A DNA stretch of 64,000 bases from Ustilago trichophora (taxonomy: Eukaryota > Basidiomycota > Ustilaginomycetes > Ustilaginales > Ustilaginaceae), in NCBI GenBank assembly GCA_900323505.1, contig OOIN01000021.1, positions 558,001 to 622,000 on the forward strand. The letters run 5' to 3'. This document shows, piece after piece, positions 18,404-27,733 of the stretch. Position 1 is the first letter of the stretch, and each line of letters begins with the position of its first letter. The notes below the pieces were generated by a model. It had not been told where the DNA came from. It saw nothing but the letters and a program-made list of their open reading frames with translations, and ran no database searches. The translations under genes and the position numbers were made by a program.

Positions 18404-21400
18404 ATGGCCGGCCCCCCTAGCTCCGTTGGAGAGGATGCGAAGCCTGTGCTTGTACCGTACAAAAGGAGCCAGCGACCATCTTGGTCTTGCACTGAATGCG
18501 CACGGCGCAAGATTCGGTGCGACAAGAAGGTGCCCTGTGCATCATGTGTCAAACGGGGAAGGGCAGAGCACTGCCGACTTGAGGGCTCGTCGTACGAGGT
18601 AGCGGGTCCATCTTCCCAACGACTACCAGGCTCTCCTGAACAGCAGAGCGACGATAGCCGGATCATCGACGGAAGCACGACGCCTTCTGGTTCACGTCGA
18701 AGACTTTCCTCTGCTGTCAGCGTACAGGGAGACTTGAAGCCGCTCGTGCAGGATGGCAGCGACGTCTTCCTTCGAGGTCTCTCGAGACTGCAACAGCAGC
18801 TGGACAGGATCGAGCAGCGTCTGAACCAACAAGCGAAGCAAGAGGAATCTATCGAGGACGTCAAAGCTAGGCTGAACGATGTGGAGGAGGTCATCTCCGT
18901 AATCGGCGAAAATCGAGCAAGTTGGACCAAGAACGAGGTCGAATCTGTTGTCGCAAATGGCAAACGAGCCGCACGCAATAGTGTGAACGAGCATTCACAC
19001 CTGACCGAAGCAGAAGGACGCACGAATGCCCCGGAGTTCGATGCTGTGGGTGCTGCCCGCTTGAATCCAGCGACGGAATTGACACGCCGATCGAATCCCA
19101 CCCTCCCATCAATGCAACCACAAGAACGAAACGCCGAGCTGGCCTCGACAGATGCAGCAACCACCCTCGAGTTTCTGACTCTCGGCAAGGACAGGAGGCG
19201 TGATGTCGATTTCGACGTCAACTCGTCAGACAGCGAAGGAGAGACGAATCACCGGGATCTGCCCGGCTTCCCCGGCGCAACACGCCAGACATCAATCAAC
19301 GGAAGCTCTGCCTCACTACACGTCCATAATACCGAAGCCACTGCTGCAGAACATGGTACTGATGGAAGGTCGCGCATGCTCAAGCATCTTCATCGCGGTC
19401 TTCCTGCTCGCGTCGTTTCCCGGATCGAGACCTTGCTGCGGTCCCACCCAGACGACCTGCCGCCGGCAAACCTGCTCGCAAGGCCAGCAGTCAAGCCCGT
19501 CACGGATGGGATCAAGGCAGTGACCCTCTCGCCCACCGCAATCCGTCGGACTGTCGGCGTAGCCAAAGAAATAGGTGCTTGGCAGCACTGCTGTGTCCAC
19601 TTTCCAACGTTTGAAAAGGAGGTTGAGGCTTTTGTGGCGATTACTATGGCCGAGAAGGGCAACGTAGACGACACGGAATACGACGGATATCGAGCGATTG
19701 ATCCTGCATGGCTTTCCCTCTTCTACGTCATCTGCGGTATCGCGATTCATCAAATGTCAGAAGAGGAGGGCGCCTTTTGTGGCTTAGGTGCCGAGGCAGA
19801 GCGATCGCGCCATGTCTCGATTCTGCTGCATGCAGCGATGGACTCATTTCAACTGGCAGACTATCTTGTCAAGCCTTCGGTATACTGTTGCCAAACGATT
19901 GCGATCCTGTGTGTTGCAGGACACAATATCTGTGGAAGTGATCTGCTGACCTCCCTCCTCGCCATCGGCATCAAGACCGGTCAGACGCTGGGCCTGCACG
20001 CACTCGGTCGTACGGCAAGGTTTTTGGAAGCATGCGCGGTGCAGCGGGGCCAGGTGCTTCATCGTGCAGGCATTCAGTGCGAGGAGACGGGCTCCTGTCG
20101 GCTTCCCGACGAGTCTCCTCGGCAATTTGCGATCTGGAAAAAGCGCATCATCGATCTCGAAGTTGGCAAACGGGTTTGGTGGGCTTTTACACAGCAAGAT
20201 TACTTTGCCATCCCCTTCAGCGGCTGTTTCTCCATCGTGGAGGGACAGTACGACACACCTTTGCCGCACAACTGCTCCGATGAAGATCTGGAAGAGGGTC
20301 GACTGGTCAATCGCGAGGTCAACGTGCTCACCGTGGCCTCCAAGCAGCGCTTCACCTGCCATGTAGCCAAGATTGTCTGCGACTTTTTCGAGGACCTCAA
20401 CAAAACCCGCGACGTCCCCTCTTTGTCCTTAGTCAAGCATCACGAGGATCGCCTTCGGTTTGTCACGGATCGCTTCAAGGCTTGCCTAGACCCTTCGAGA
20501 TCAGCGTCCACGCAGGGCAGCCGCGCTGCGTTGCCCAGTTTTACCACCGTCCTGCAGCACTATCTCTTCATCTCAGTGCAGCATAAGATTCTGGTGATGC
20601 ACCGTGCCTTCTTGTCTCGCGACGTTTCAGCGGAGGAGAGAGCACTATCGCAAATCGCGTCGATCGAGACAGCCCGTGGGGTACTGCACGAGCTCGAGCG
20701 CGGGCTCGGCCTCAATGCTGATGGAGACGATAGGCCACAGCTGGACCTGCAGTCTCGAGTCCATGGAGGTGCGCTGTGGACCATTCCGTACCACTCGGTC
20801 GCTGCTGCTACGATCTTGGCGTTGGACATGTTTCAGCCTTCTTCGCACGGTTCTCATCGTGCTCTGCGAAGGCAAGAGGTGAAGCGTGCTCTAGAGGCAC
20901 TCGGCCGCTTCACACGGAAGAGTGCTATTGCTCGTAGAGGATGTCAGCTGCTTGCGGATCTTTTGGAAGAGGGAGAGCGGTATGGTCGACGACCGGGCCA
21001 GCCGAGGAAGCGCAAGACGACGGACGGAGTCGATTCGGTTCTCAAGCGCATTCGGTTGCCTGAGGACGAGAATGAGTCGCAACGCATCTCTGATGTCACC
21101 TCGCGAAACGGCTTCCCTGCGGGCTCATCTACGACGGATCCTGTCGTCGGCCGATCTTATCCAGACGACCCGCATGCTGACAAGACGTTGGAAGCCAGCT
21201 GGTTCTCGCACTTCAACCACGGCTCTACCCGCTCTGATGTATCTTCCGCACTTGCCGAGGGCACATCGCCGGACGAGGAACACACCGCTTCGCTTCCAAC
21301 CGCATCGTTCGGATACGGATCAAGCAATTTCAACCCTCTTGCTGGTAACTCTACCTCTCGTGCTGGTAACAGCGCATCGTTTCACCCCGGCGAAGCGGCC

Positions 21401-21814
21401 AATTCGCTATCGAGCATGTTTATGAACTACAACAGCGGTCCCAACAGTGTTGGTCCCGCATACGGTACCAGCCCCGCGAGCACTCTGCAATACGGCGGGA
21501 TCAATGGCGACCTGGACGAGACAAGAGGGTCGGCCAGAAATGCTTCAGGATGGAGAGATCGCGTAGACACACCTCATGGCAGCGAACACGCGGCGGCAAC
21601 AGCACAAAGTTTGACCAATCCAACAGCTCAGCCAAATATGTCCCTGGTCGGCAACCAAACGGCAGCGAACAACATTCCGGGGATGAATCTGAACATGCCC
21701 CAGCAGCAGCTAGCTCAAATTTTGCCGGCGCTGGAGTCGATGCCGGATGTGTGGAAGCTGTTCGACGGTACGCTGGGGCAAAGTTTGGTTGCGTTCGAGG
21801 AAAGCGGGTTTTAG
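18404..21814 (+). CDS. Zn2Cys6 fungal transcription factor with fungal_trans middle domain
   Basis: Intronless, 1136 aa. Residues 29-57 form a classical Gal4-type binuclear cluster with C-x2-C-x6-C-x5-C-x2-C-x8-C spacing (CTECARRKIRC...). A predicted coiled-coil/dimerisation stretch follows at about 120-165 (LSRLQQQLDRIEQRLNQQ). The middle region (about 380-720) has the features of the fungal-specific transcription-factor domain, including the GLHALGR and KRVWWAF motifs. The C-terminal ~280 residues are low-complexity Ser/Asn/Gly-rich, likely an activation region. It should be a nuclear DNA-binding regulator; its targets are unknown. It lies alone to the right of the repeat block and converges on the JmjC gene. 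Confidence 0.93.
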   Translation: MAGPPSSVGEDAKPVLVPYKRSQRPSWSCTECARRKIRCDKKVPCASCVKRGRAEHCRLEGSSYEVAGPSSQRLPGSPEQQSDDSRIIDGSTTPSGSRRRLSSAVSVQGDLKPLVQDGSDVFLRGLSRLQQQLDRIEQRLNQQAKQEESIEDVKARLNDVEEVISVIGENRASWTKNEVESVVANGKRAARNSVNEHSHLTEAEGRTNAPEFDAVGAARLNPATELTRRSNPTLPSMQPQERNAELASTDAATTLEFLTLGKDRRRDVDFDVNSSDSEGETNHRDLPGFPGATRQTSINGSSASLHVHNTEATAAEHGTDGRSRMLKHLHRGLPARVVSRIETLLRSHPDDLPPANLLARPAVKPVTDGIKAVTLSPTAIRRTVGVAKEIGAWQHCCVHFPTFEKEVEAFVAITMAEKGNVDDTEYDGYRAIDPAWLSLFYVICGIAIHQMSEEEGAFCGLGAEAERSRHVSILLHAAMDSFQLADYLVKPSVYCCQTIAILCVAGHNICGSDLLTSLLAIGIKTGQTLGLHALGRTARFLEACAVQRGQVLHRAGIQCEETGSCRLPDESPRQFAIWKKRIIDLEVGKRVWWAFTQQDYFAIPFSGCFSIVEGQYDTPLPHNCSDEDLEEGRLVNREVNVLTVASKQRFTCHVAKIVCDFFEDLNKTRDVPSLSLVKHHEDRLRFVTDRFKACLDPSRSASTQGSRAALPSFTTVLQHYLFISVQHKILVMHRAFLSRDVSAEERALSQIASIETARGVLHELERGLGLNADGDDRPQLDLQSRVHGGALWTIPYHSVAAATILALDMFQPSSHGSHRALRRQEVKRALEALGRFTRKSAIARRGCQLLADLLEEGERYGRRPGQPRKRKTTDGVDSVLKRIRLPEDENESQRISDVTSRNGFPAGSSTTDPVVGRSYPDDPHADKTLEASWFSHFNHGSTRSDVSSALAEGTSPDEEHTASLPTASFGYGSSNFNPLAGNSTSRAGNSASFHPGEAANSLSSMFMNYNSGPNSVGPAYGTSPASTLQYGGINGDLDETRGSARNASGWRDRVDTPHGSEHAAATAQSLTNPTAQPNMSLVGNQTAANNIPGMNLNMPQQQLAQILPALESMPDVWKLFDGTLGQSLVAFEESGF

Positions 21815-21981
21815 AAGAGTGTGCAACAGCAATGATAGACGTATTTTGACCTCAGATAGGTGTTTTTGCCGATTCGCACGCCAAGAATGGTGACCACGAG
21901 AAAGATGAGATAACATGTGCCGTGACAGGGGCTTGAATGCGATGGTGTTGTTGACGATGAAATGAGATGACATGAGGTTGA

Positions 21982-24483
21982 TCATTTGGACGCACTGTCT
22001 TTTGCCAGCTTGACTTGCTGCGCGACAGCGTGTGCGACTTCGTCCCAGACTTCGGCATCACGGTATGGCCTTTCATGAGTTCCGGTGCCAGCACCGCGGT
22101 GCTCGAGTGCGCTTTCTCCGAGCCCGACGCCCAAACCCGGCACAGAGACTTCGTTGGACCCTCGGCCTTGACCGCCAGCGGAAGCCTGCCTCGGCTCGAC
22201 AGGTTCGAACTCGAGAGCGTCTGGAGGGTGAAACCAGTAGTTGAATGCCATATGCACCTCGCTGGAGGGCTGCTTCTGGCCTTTCGAGTCGACTTGTTCA
22301 TGAAGGGGAGGCGAAGAGGAAGACGTGACCTCGTGGTACCAGCTGGCTGGAAGGTAGAGCATCTGGCCAGGCTTGAGGAAGACCTCGATGGGTGGCGGAC
22401 AGCCAGGCATGAGCGTATACGGCTCGGCAGCTGCTGCTTTCTTCTTGCGTGAGCCTGCAGAGCCGTTAGTGGCTTTTGGCATGGGGCGGGATGGGTCATC
22501 GGGCACGCCGAGACAGCGATGCAAGACGTGTGGCGGGATGCGCGAGAAGCTTTGCGGCTCATTGTCTTCGCCTTCTGCAGATGATGATTCAGCATCGTCT
22601 GCTCCCTCCTGATCCTGAGCCATGGCGAGGAGGCGTTCAAGCTCAGCTTCGCCTTCATCCACATCTCCAAACTCTGAGCCCGAATCGGCTCCTGCAAAGG
22701 TTGGCAAACCCGAGTCTTCATCCTCGCTGGACTCTTCCTCCTCACTTTGACTCTGGTCGTCATCTTCTTCTTCGTCATCGTCATCGTCGTCGTCGTCACT
22801 TCGTTCCGATGCAGTCTCGACACGTGATGCGATCTTGACGCGTTTGGTGGGCATGGAATTTTCAGATTCAACAGTATCTGATTCACTCTGGTCTTCGTCA
22901 TCTTCAGAAGGCTCCTCTTCTTCGTCCGGTGTTGAAAGTTCCTTGCGTTTGCGCGAAAAGCCATTGGATGTGACCATTTTTGGCACCAGAAGCCCTTCTG
23001 AATCGTCTTCATCATCTTCGGAGGTTGAATCGTCCTCCTCTTCTGAAGCGCTCAGACCATTCTCCGGTAGCGGCTCGGATTGCTCGTCGGATTGCTCGTC
23101 GGATTGCTCGTCGGATTGCTCCTCTTGATTGGAGACCTCATCCTCCTCGGAGGGATCCGACTCGGCGACAGTATCCAAGTATGCACGGAGCTTCTCGAAC
23201 GCCTCTGGGTCACCGGAGAGCGCTGCGATGCCGATGTCTTTCATGTGATTTGGAAGAGATGCGATGAGTTTGCGGCCTTGGTCTTCGTCGTCGTCGTCAT
23301 CGTCATCATCGCTGTCTTGGTCTTGCTCTTCTTCAGAGGACTGGGCGAGCTGAGCGCCATTGGAACCAACGAGCGTGTTCAAGAGGCCCTCGAGGTCGGG
23401 ATTGCTGTCGTCGTCGTAGTCGTCGTCTTCCGAGGTGTCTGCTTCGGGATCGATACCCTCTTCGTCCATGCGACAGATGCGGAGTTCTGCTTCAGCTTGT
23501 AGGAGAGCCTCTTCGGCGAGCTCCTGAGCTCTTGTCTGCTTTGCTTTGCCTTTGCGCTGGCTTTTGGTGCGAGATCCTTCGCCGGCGTCGGCAGCAGCTC
23601 GCTCGTCGATCTCGCGCTTGACGCGGAGGCGAGCTTTTCTTCGCCACCTGGCAGCATCGGAGGGAACCAAGCCGTCTGGACGAATAGGAAGCTGCTGCTT
23701 GCGACCGGGGACGGGCACATAGGAAGGAAGGTCGCCAGGAGGCGCGTAGACAATGAGGCCATTAGAATGTACTCGTTCGATGAAGCCGCGAGGATGCAAG
23801 TAGCGATGTGCTGAAGGCGGGAAGAGAAGGAAGCGCTTGTAGCCGGAGAGAAGAATGTAAAGGTTGTCGTGAAAGTCGTGATGCAAACCTGAGCTTTTGC
23901 CTTCTTTGCTGTTGCCGAGCCACAGGTTGCACTGCTGAAGAACGAGGTTGCCGAGCAGCTCGGGTTTGGCAGGGAAGTCATTGGAGAGGGCATTGGTGGG
24001 TGCGGGCAAAACGTTGTCGAGTTCGGGCTCGTAGTCGCTATCTTCTGAGTCGATATCGTCACTTGTGGAGGCCTTGGGCGTATTCTGGTCTTCTTCGCCT
24101 TGCTCGACGTATTGGGTTGTGAGATACCACTTTCCTGCACTTTGTTGATCTTGTAGGAGATCGAGGAACTCGGCGAACTTGACCTTTTTCCTTTTCACCG
24201 AAGTACCGAAATGGCCGGCAGCGGGATGAACTGGTTCTATTTTGACGGGGACTTGGCCAGCGGTTGACCTGAGGTATTCGAGATCGGTCCATTTGGAAGC
24301 GTTCCAATCTTTGTCTGGAAGGAAACCATCGATGATGACAGGGCGACGCTGGCTGATAAAGTGAGACCACATATCGGCGGCCGAGATGTTGTTGGTGATC
24401 TTTGGAATCGTGGGATTGGATTCGGACGGCCGCCAACCCTCATAGGAGTCGAGGTGGAGTGGAAGCGGAGGCACCCTGTACAT
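21982..24483 (-). CDS. JmjC-domain protein (cupin_8 type) with very large acidic insertion
   Basis: Intronless, 833 aa. The N-terminal half resembles cupin_8/JmjC hydroxylases (RRPVIIDGFLPDKDWNASKW; NLWLGNSKEGKSSGLHHDFHDNLYILLSGYKRFLLFPP). Candidate Fe ligands are H201 and D203 (HHD) and the distal H717 (LPASWYHEV). About 510 residues separate them, against fewer than 100 in usual JmjC folds. The insertion (about residues 265-660) is highly acidic, Asp/Glu/Ser-rich, with four perfect SDEQ repeats and short basic stretches. It may act in protein or RNA hydroxylation in the nucleus or nucleolus, but the substrate is unknown. The frame is open throughout and both halves are well conserved, so it is probably functional. 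Confidence 0.85.
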   Translation of the reverse strand: MYRVPPLPLHLDSYEGWRPSESNPTIPKITNNISAADMWSHFISQRRPVIIDGFLPDKDWNASKWTDLEYLRSTAGQVPVKIEPVHPAAGHFGTSVKRKKVKFAEFLDLLQDQQSAGKWYLTTQYVEQGEEDQNTPKASTSDDIDSEDSDYEPELDNVLPAPTNALSNDFPAKPELLGNLVLQQCNLWLGNSKEGKSSGLHHDFHDNLYILLSGYKRFLLFPPSAHRYLHPRGFIERVHSNGLIVYAPPGDLPSYVPVPGRKQQLPIRPDGLVPSDAARWRRKARLRVKREIDERAAADAGEGSRTKSQRKGKAKQTRAQELAEEALLQAEAELRICRMDEEGIDPEADTSEDDDYDDDSNPDLEGLLNTLVGSNGAQLAQSSEEEQDQDSDDDDDDDDEDQGRKLIASLPNHMKDIGIAALSGDPEAFEKLRAYLDTVAESDPSEEDEVSNQEEQSDEQSDEQSDEQSEPLPENGLSASEEEDDSTSEDDEDDSEGLLVPKMVTSNGFSRKRKELSTPDEEEEPSEDDEDQSESDTVESENSMPTKRVKIASRVETASERSDDDDDDDDEEEDDDQSQSEEEESSEDEDSGLPTFAGADSGSEFGDVDEGEAELERLLAMAQDQEGADDAESSSAEGEDNEPQSFSRIPPHVLHRCLGVPDDPSRPMPKATNGSAGSRKKKAAAAEPYTLMPGCPPPIEVFLKPGQMLYLPASWYHEVTSSSSPPLHEQVDSKGQKQPSSEVHMAFNYWFHPPDALEFEPVEPRQASAGGQGRGSNEVSVPGLGVGLGESALEHRGAGTGTHERPYRDAEVWDEVAHAVAQQVKLAKDSASK
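23075..23122. repeat. Four tandem 12-bp repeats inside the JmjC gene
   Basis: TCGGATTGCTCG units repeated four times encode the SDEQ repeats in the acidic insertion. Copy number is likely variable between strains. Confidence 0.85.
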
Positions 24484-25401
24484 GGTGATTATGGTTAGCG
24501 CTGCGAGTGCGCAGGCAGGCGTACGCGCAGTCAGCTAGATAGGAACGTTTCAGGACAGCTTAAGGCAGCGGCTCCATCGCCACAAAGCTTGAGTCGGGAG
24601 CTAGAAATCGGGGAAGCGAAGAAATGGAATAAAGAGCCTGTGGAGAAGCGAATTGACGTTGGAGTAATCGATCTGGAAAGTGGTGCTCGATAGAGATGGG
24701 CTCGTTGATGATGATGAGAGAAGGAGGAGGACTGGATTGAGTTAACGACACGTTATGACTGCTTCTGGCTCAGTTATTTTTTTTTTTTCTTTTCTTTTTT
24801 TCCTTTCTGAAAAAGGCCGTGCGAAGTGAAATCAAGGTTGGAGTGACTGATGAGAGAGTGACTGATTGAAGTAGTGACACTCTCCAACTGCACGTCTGCT
24901 TCATTTCCACTCACAAAAAAAAAAAAAGTTGGACCCTGTCTGCATATTGCACTAGATTCGAATCGGTCTGTCAACAGCCCCGATCTTCTGTAGCCGATCG
25001 ATCTAGAAGGGAAAAGAGGAAGAAGAAGAAGCGGAACCGATGTTTCTGTGTGGCAGCGATTGTGCGATTTGTGGAAAACTGCGGTACAGAGTTTACAGTA
25101 CAGTGGAAAGGCCCAATTTGTTTTGGTTCTGAATTGTGTTCACCATCATCAAACCAAACTCTTCCTCTTTCATCTTACGCTCCCCTCCACCACCACCATC
25201 TTCATCATCATGCTCTTCAACTAGGCATTGGAATTTCTTCTTTTTTTGCCATTTTGCTTTCTCCTCTTCTTCATGGATTCTTGTTACGTCTGACTGTATT
25301 TCTTTTGTTTCTCTCATTTTTGCATCATCTCGTCGTCGTCGTCGGTCCCGTCCGGTCCTGTCCTGTCCTATCGTTTACGTCTCTAGATACCCCCACCAAC
25401 A
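24484..25401. other. Divergent promoter, JmjC protein and TFA1
   Basis: About 0.9 kb without supported genes. It contains T-runs at 24776-24802, a 13-A run near 24914, a TACAGTACAGT motif at 25094-25104, and a long pyrimidine-rich leader (25140-25380) before the TFA1 ATG. Confidence 0.6.
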
Positions 25402-26673
25402 ATGTCCAGCATCACCAGTCTCGGCCGTGCTGGCCACGACTCCGAAGTCAAGCTCGCTAGCGAAGAGCAACTCTCCACCATCCGACGAATGGCTCAGATC
25501 GTTACACGCATCTTCTACGAAGATCGACACATTGTCCTTATGGATCAACTCGTCAGCATCACCGTTCTCCCTGCCGATGTCCTCGCACATCGCCTTGGTA
25601 TCCAGGTCAAGGAGCTCGCAGCACTCTCGTCAAAGCTCTTGGAAGATAAGCTCATCTGCACTTTTCGCAGAAACGAGATTAGAGATGCCATCACAAATCG
25701 TAGCGTACCCCGTACCTACTACTACCTCGATTTCAAGCTCTTCCTCGACGTCACTAAATGGCGTATGATGTCCATTCGTAAAAAGATCGACACACGCTTA
25801 CGAAACGAGCTCGATAACAAAGGCTACGTCTGTCCTCGTTGCAAAAAGTCGTACTCGACTCTAGAGGTTGCTCATCTGCTCGATATCTTCCGCAACGTCT
25901 TTGTCTGCGAGACATCAGGATGCAGCACTGAGCTCGTCGACAACGAAGAGGCTGAAGATGTCAAGAGGAGCAAAGACAGTCTGATGCGCTTCAACGAGCA
26001 GCTCTCAACTTTGCTCGGAGGTCTTCGTCGCACCGAAGGTATCACTCTACCCCCTCTCGACGTCGGCGCTTGGCTCACCAAGCACGCTGCTTCGCAACCC
26101 TGGTTCACCAGCCGCTCCGACGATGCCGGCTCTGTGCCTTCATCATCAACTGTCAACGGCGCGCCTACCCTCCAAGTCGATCTCGCGTCCAACGACCCCG
26201 CCGCCGAGGCAGCTCGTCGACTCGCAAAGCAGAAAGCTGAGGACGAGCAGCGAAAGCAAAATGCCCTTCCCGCCTGGCATCTCGCAAGTACCGTCAGTGG
26301 CGAGCAAACCGCTCTCGGTCGCAAGCAGCAGCGTCTTCAATCTACCAACGGCTTTGATGTCGAAGAAGGCAAAGATGATGACGACGGCGATGACGACGAC
26401 TACTATGCGCAGTATGCCAGTCTTCAGACAGCAGAAGCCGCCGCGTCGTCCAAACCCAGCGAGCCAGCCACCGTCGAGGAAGAGGAGTTTGACGATTTCG
26501 AGGAAGTCACTCAGCCTTTGTCGGACACGAGGAAGCGATCACGGTCTCCGTCAGCTAGCGAGGCTGACAACAAGAGAGCCAAGCCAGAGCAATCAAGCGC
26601 AGCAGAGCCGGCAGCTAGTGGCGGCGGCGATGAAGACGACGACGGCATGGACGACTTTGAGGATGTCGTGTAG
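25402..26673 (+). CDS. TFA1: Transcription initiation factor TFIIE alpha subunit
   Basis: Intronless, 423 aa. An N-terminal winged helix (about residues 25-115: IVTRIFYEDRHIVLMDQLV...) is followed by the TFIIE zinc ribbon (YVCPRCKKSYSTLE... with the second pair CETSGC, about 140-175). The C-terminal half is low complexity with several acidic blocks (DDDDGDDDDYY, EEEEFDDFEEV) and an acidic C-terminus (DDDGMDDFEDVV). TFIIE-alpha recruits and stimulates TFIIH at RNA polymerase II promoters. The acidic regions are the expected TFIIH contact. The ATG at 25402 follows a pyrimidine-rich leader. Confidence 0.95.
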   Translation: MSSITSLGRAGHDSEVKLASEEQLSTIRRMAQIVTRIFYEDRHIVLMDQLVSITVLPADVLAHRLGIQVKELAALSSKLLEDKLICTFRRNEIRDAITNRSVPRTYYYLDFKLFLDVTKWRMMSIRKKIDTRLRNELDNKGYVCPRCKKSYSTLEVAHLLDIFRNVFVCETSGCSTELVDNEEAEDVKRSKDSLMRFNEQLSTLLGGLRRTEGITLPPLDVGAWLTKHAASQPWFTSRSDDAGSVPSSSTVNGAPTLQVDLASNDPAAEAARRLAKQKAEDEQRKQNALPAWHLASTVSGEQTALGRKQQRLQSTNGFDVEEGKDDDDGDDDDYYAQYASLQTAEAAASSKPSEPATVEEEEFDDFEEVTQPLSDTRKRSRSPSASEADNKRAKPEQSSAAEPAASGGGDEDDDGMDDFEDVV

Positions 26674-27733
26674 CTCGGTCCTTCGAGACAGAGAGAGAGA
26701 GAGAGAGGAAGCAACTTTATTGCGTTGCTCTCTGATCATCAAATTGTTACGTGATTCATTGTCTGTGCTGACCTTTCTTTCCCTCTCCTATGAGCATCCT
26801 TCTCCCCCTATCCCCCTTCCGTCTCCTCCCTACCTTTCCCACCCTTCTCCTAATCCCTTCCTCCATCCCCCTTCCCTTGGCCGAAAGGCACCATGCTGGG
26901 TCTTAAGAGCACCGAGTCTTGGAACGTTTTTTTGCCACATCTGTGGCGAAATTCGTTCCCGTGACCGGGGTTTGAGTCATAGCCTAGCGACATCAACATT
27001 CATCTGGTCCAGATTCGTCTTTTTCCCGTTGCCCTCGAGAGTATGTCTTTTCGGGGTGAGTGGCGGGGGGGGGCGAGCTTCTCTCTGTAGAAGCAGCGGC
27101 ACTTTTTCTTTTTGGCGTGATCAGCTTTTCTGCAACTAAAGACGCACAGTCCGGCTTGGTACTTGGACCGCTGGCAGGTTTGCAGAGGTCAGAAGAGCTG
27201 CGGTGGAAGCCTCTTTTGCGGGGGCTTTTGCTCAAGCTGGAGTTGCTGTTAATCTGGGTCTGTGAAGACATTTCCCTTCTTCCCTATCGCTTGTTTCTTT
27301 TCTTTCTTCTTCTGAGATTGTGAGGACAGAGATGGCGGTGGTTGGAGATATACGCATATTTGTGGTTGCGTTGACATTGGCAATCAAAGCAGATTTTTGC
27401 GTTCTAGATATGGGGTTGCCTTCGTGGATCGAATGTGAAAGTGAGCATGTGGGAGGGAGAACGTTGTGATGGACAATGTTTGATTTTGGAACAAAGAGCA
27501 AGCTCCACGTCAGACTGTCGATCCATGCGAATCTTTGATGCATTTTCTTCTCAACTCCACTTGTGGACGAGGACCCTGATTGAAATGCATCTTGGCTCAC
27601 TTTGCACGGTCCACATCTTCCAACGTTGCACTTTCGTTGATTCATCCCTCCTACCTTTTTTCACCACCATCAACCTCGACCCCAATCCTTCTCGACTGTA
27701 CTACGAGGGTGTATGCGTGTGTGAGAGCGAAGC
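26674..27733. other. Intergenic region, TFA1 3' end to ALG7 promoter
   Basis: About 1 kb. It starts with a (GA)n tract at 26691-26708 and then a long C/T-rich stretch at 26765-26885. One small minus-strand ORF candidate (26993-27271) is listed separately; nothing else is supported. Confidence 0.55.
26993..27271 (-). CDS. Hypothetical small basic, Ser/Lys-rich protein (weak candidate)
   Basis: A 92-aa ORF with ATG at 27271 in a good context (A at -3 after a purine-rich leader GGGAAGAAGGGAA). The composition is Ser/Pro/Lys-rich with a KSPRKRGFHRSSSDL stretch that could be a phosphorylation or nuclear localisation site. Many codons end in C, as in neighbouring genes, but a plus-strand frame overlaps it. 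I do not recognise a family, and it may be fortuitous. It would be divergent to ALG7. Confidence 0.28.
   Translation of the reverse strand: MSSQTQINSNSSLSKSPRKRGFHRSSSDLCKPASGPSTKPDCASLVAEKLITPKRKSAAASTERSSPPPATHPEKTYSRGQREKDESGPDEC

Noticed and set aside
21852..23015. 387-aa alternative frame within the JmjC gene
   Set aside because: It arises from the acidic repeat region read in another frame and has no domain.
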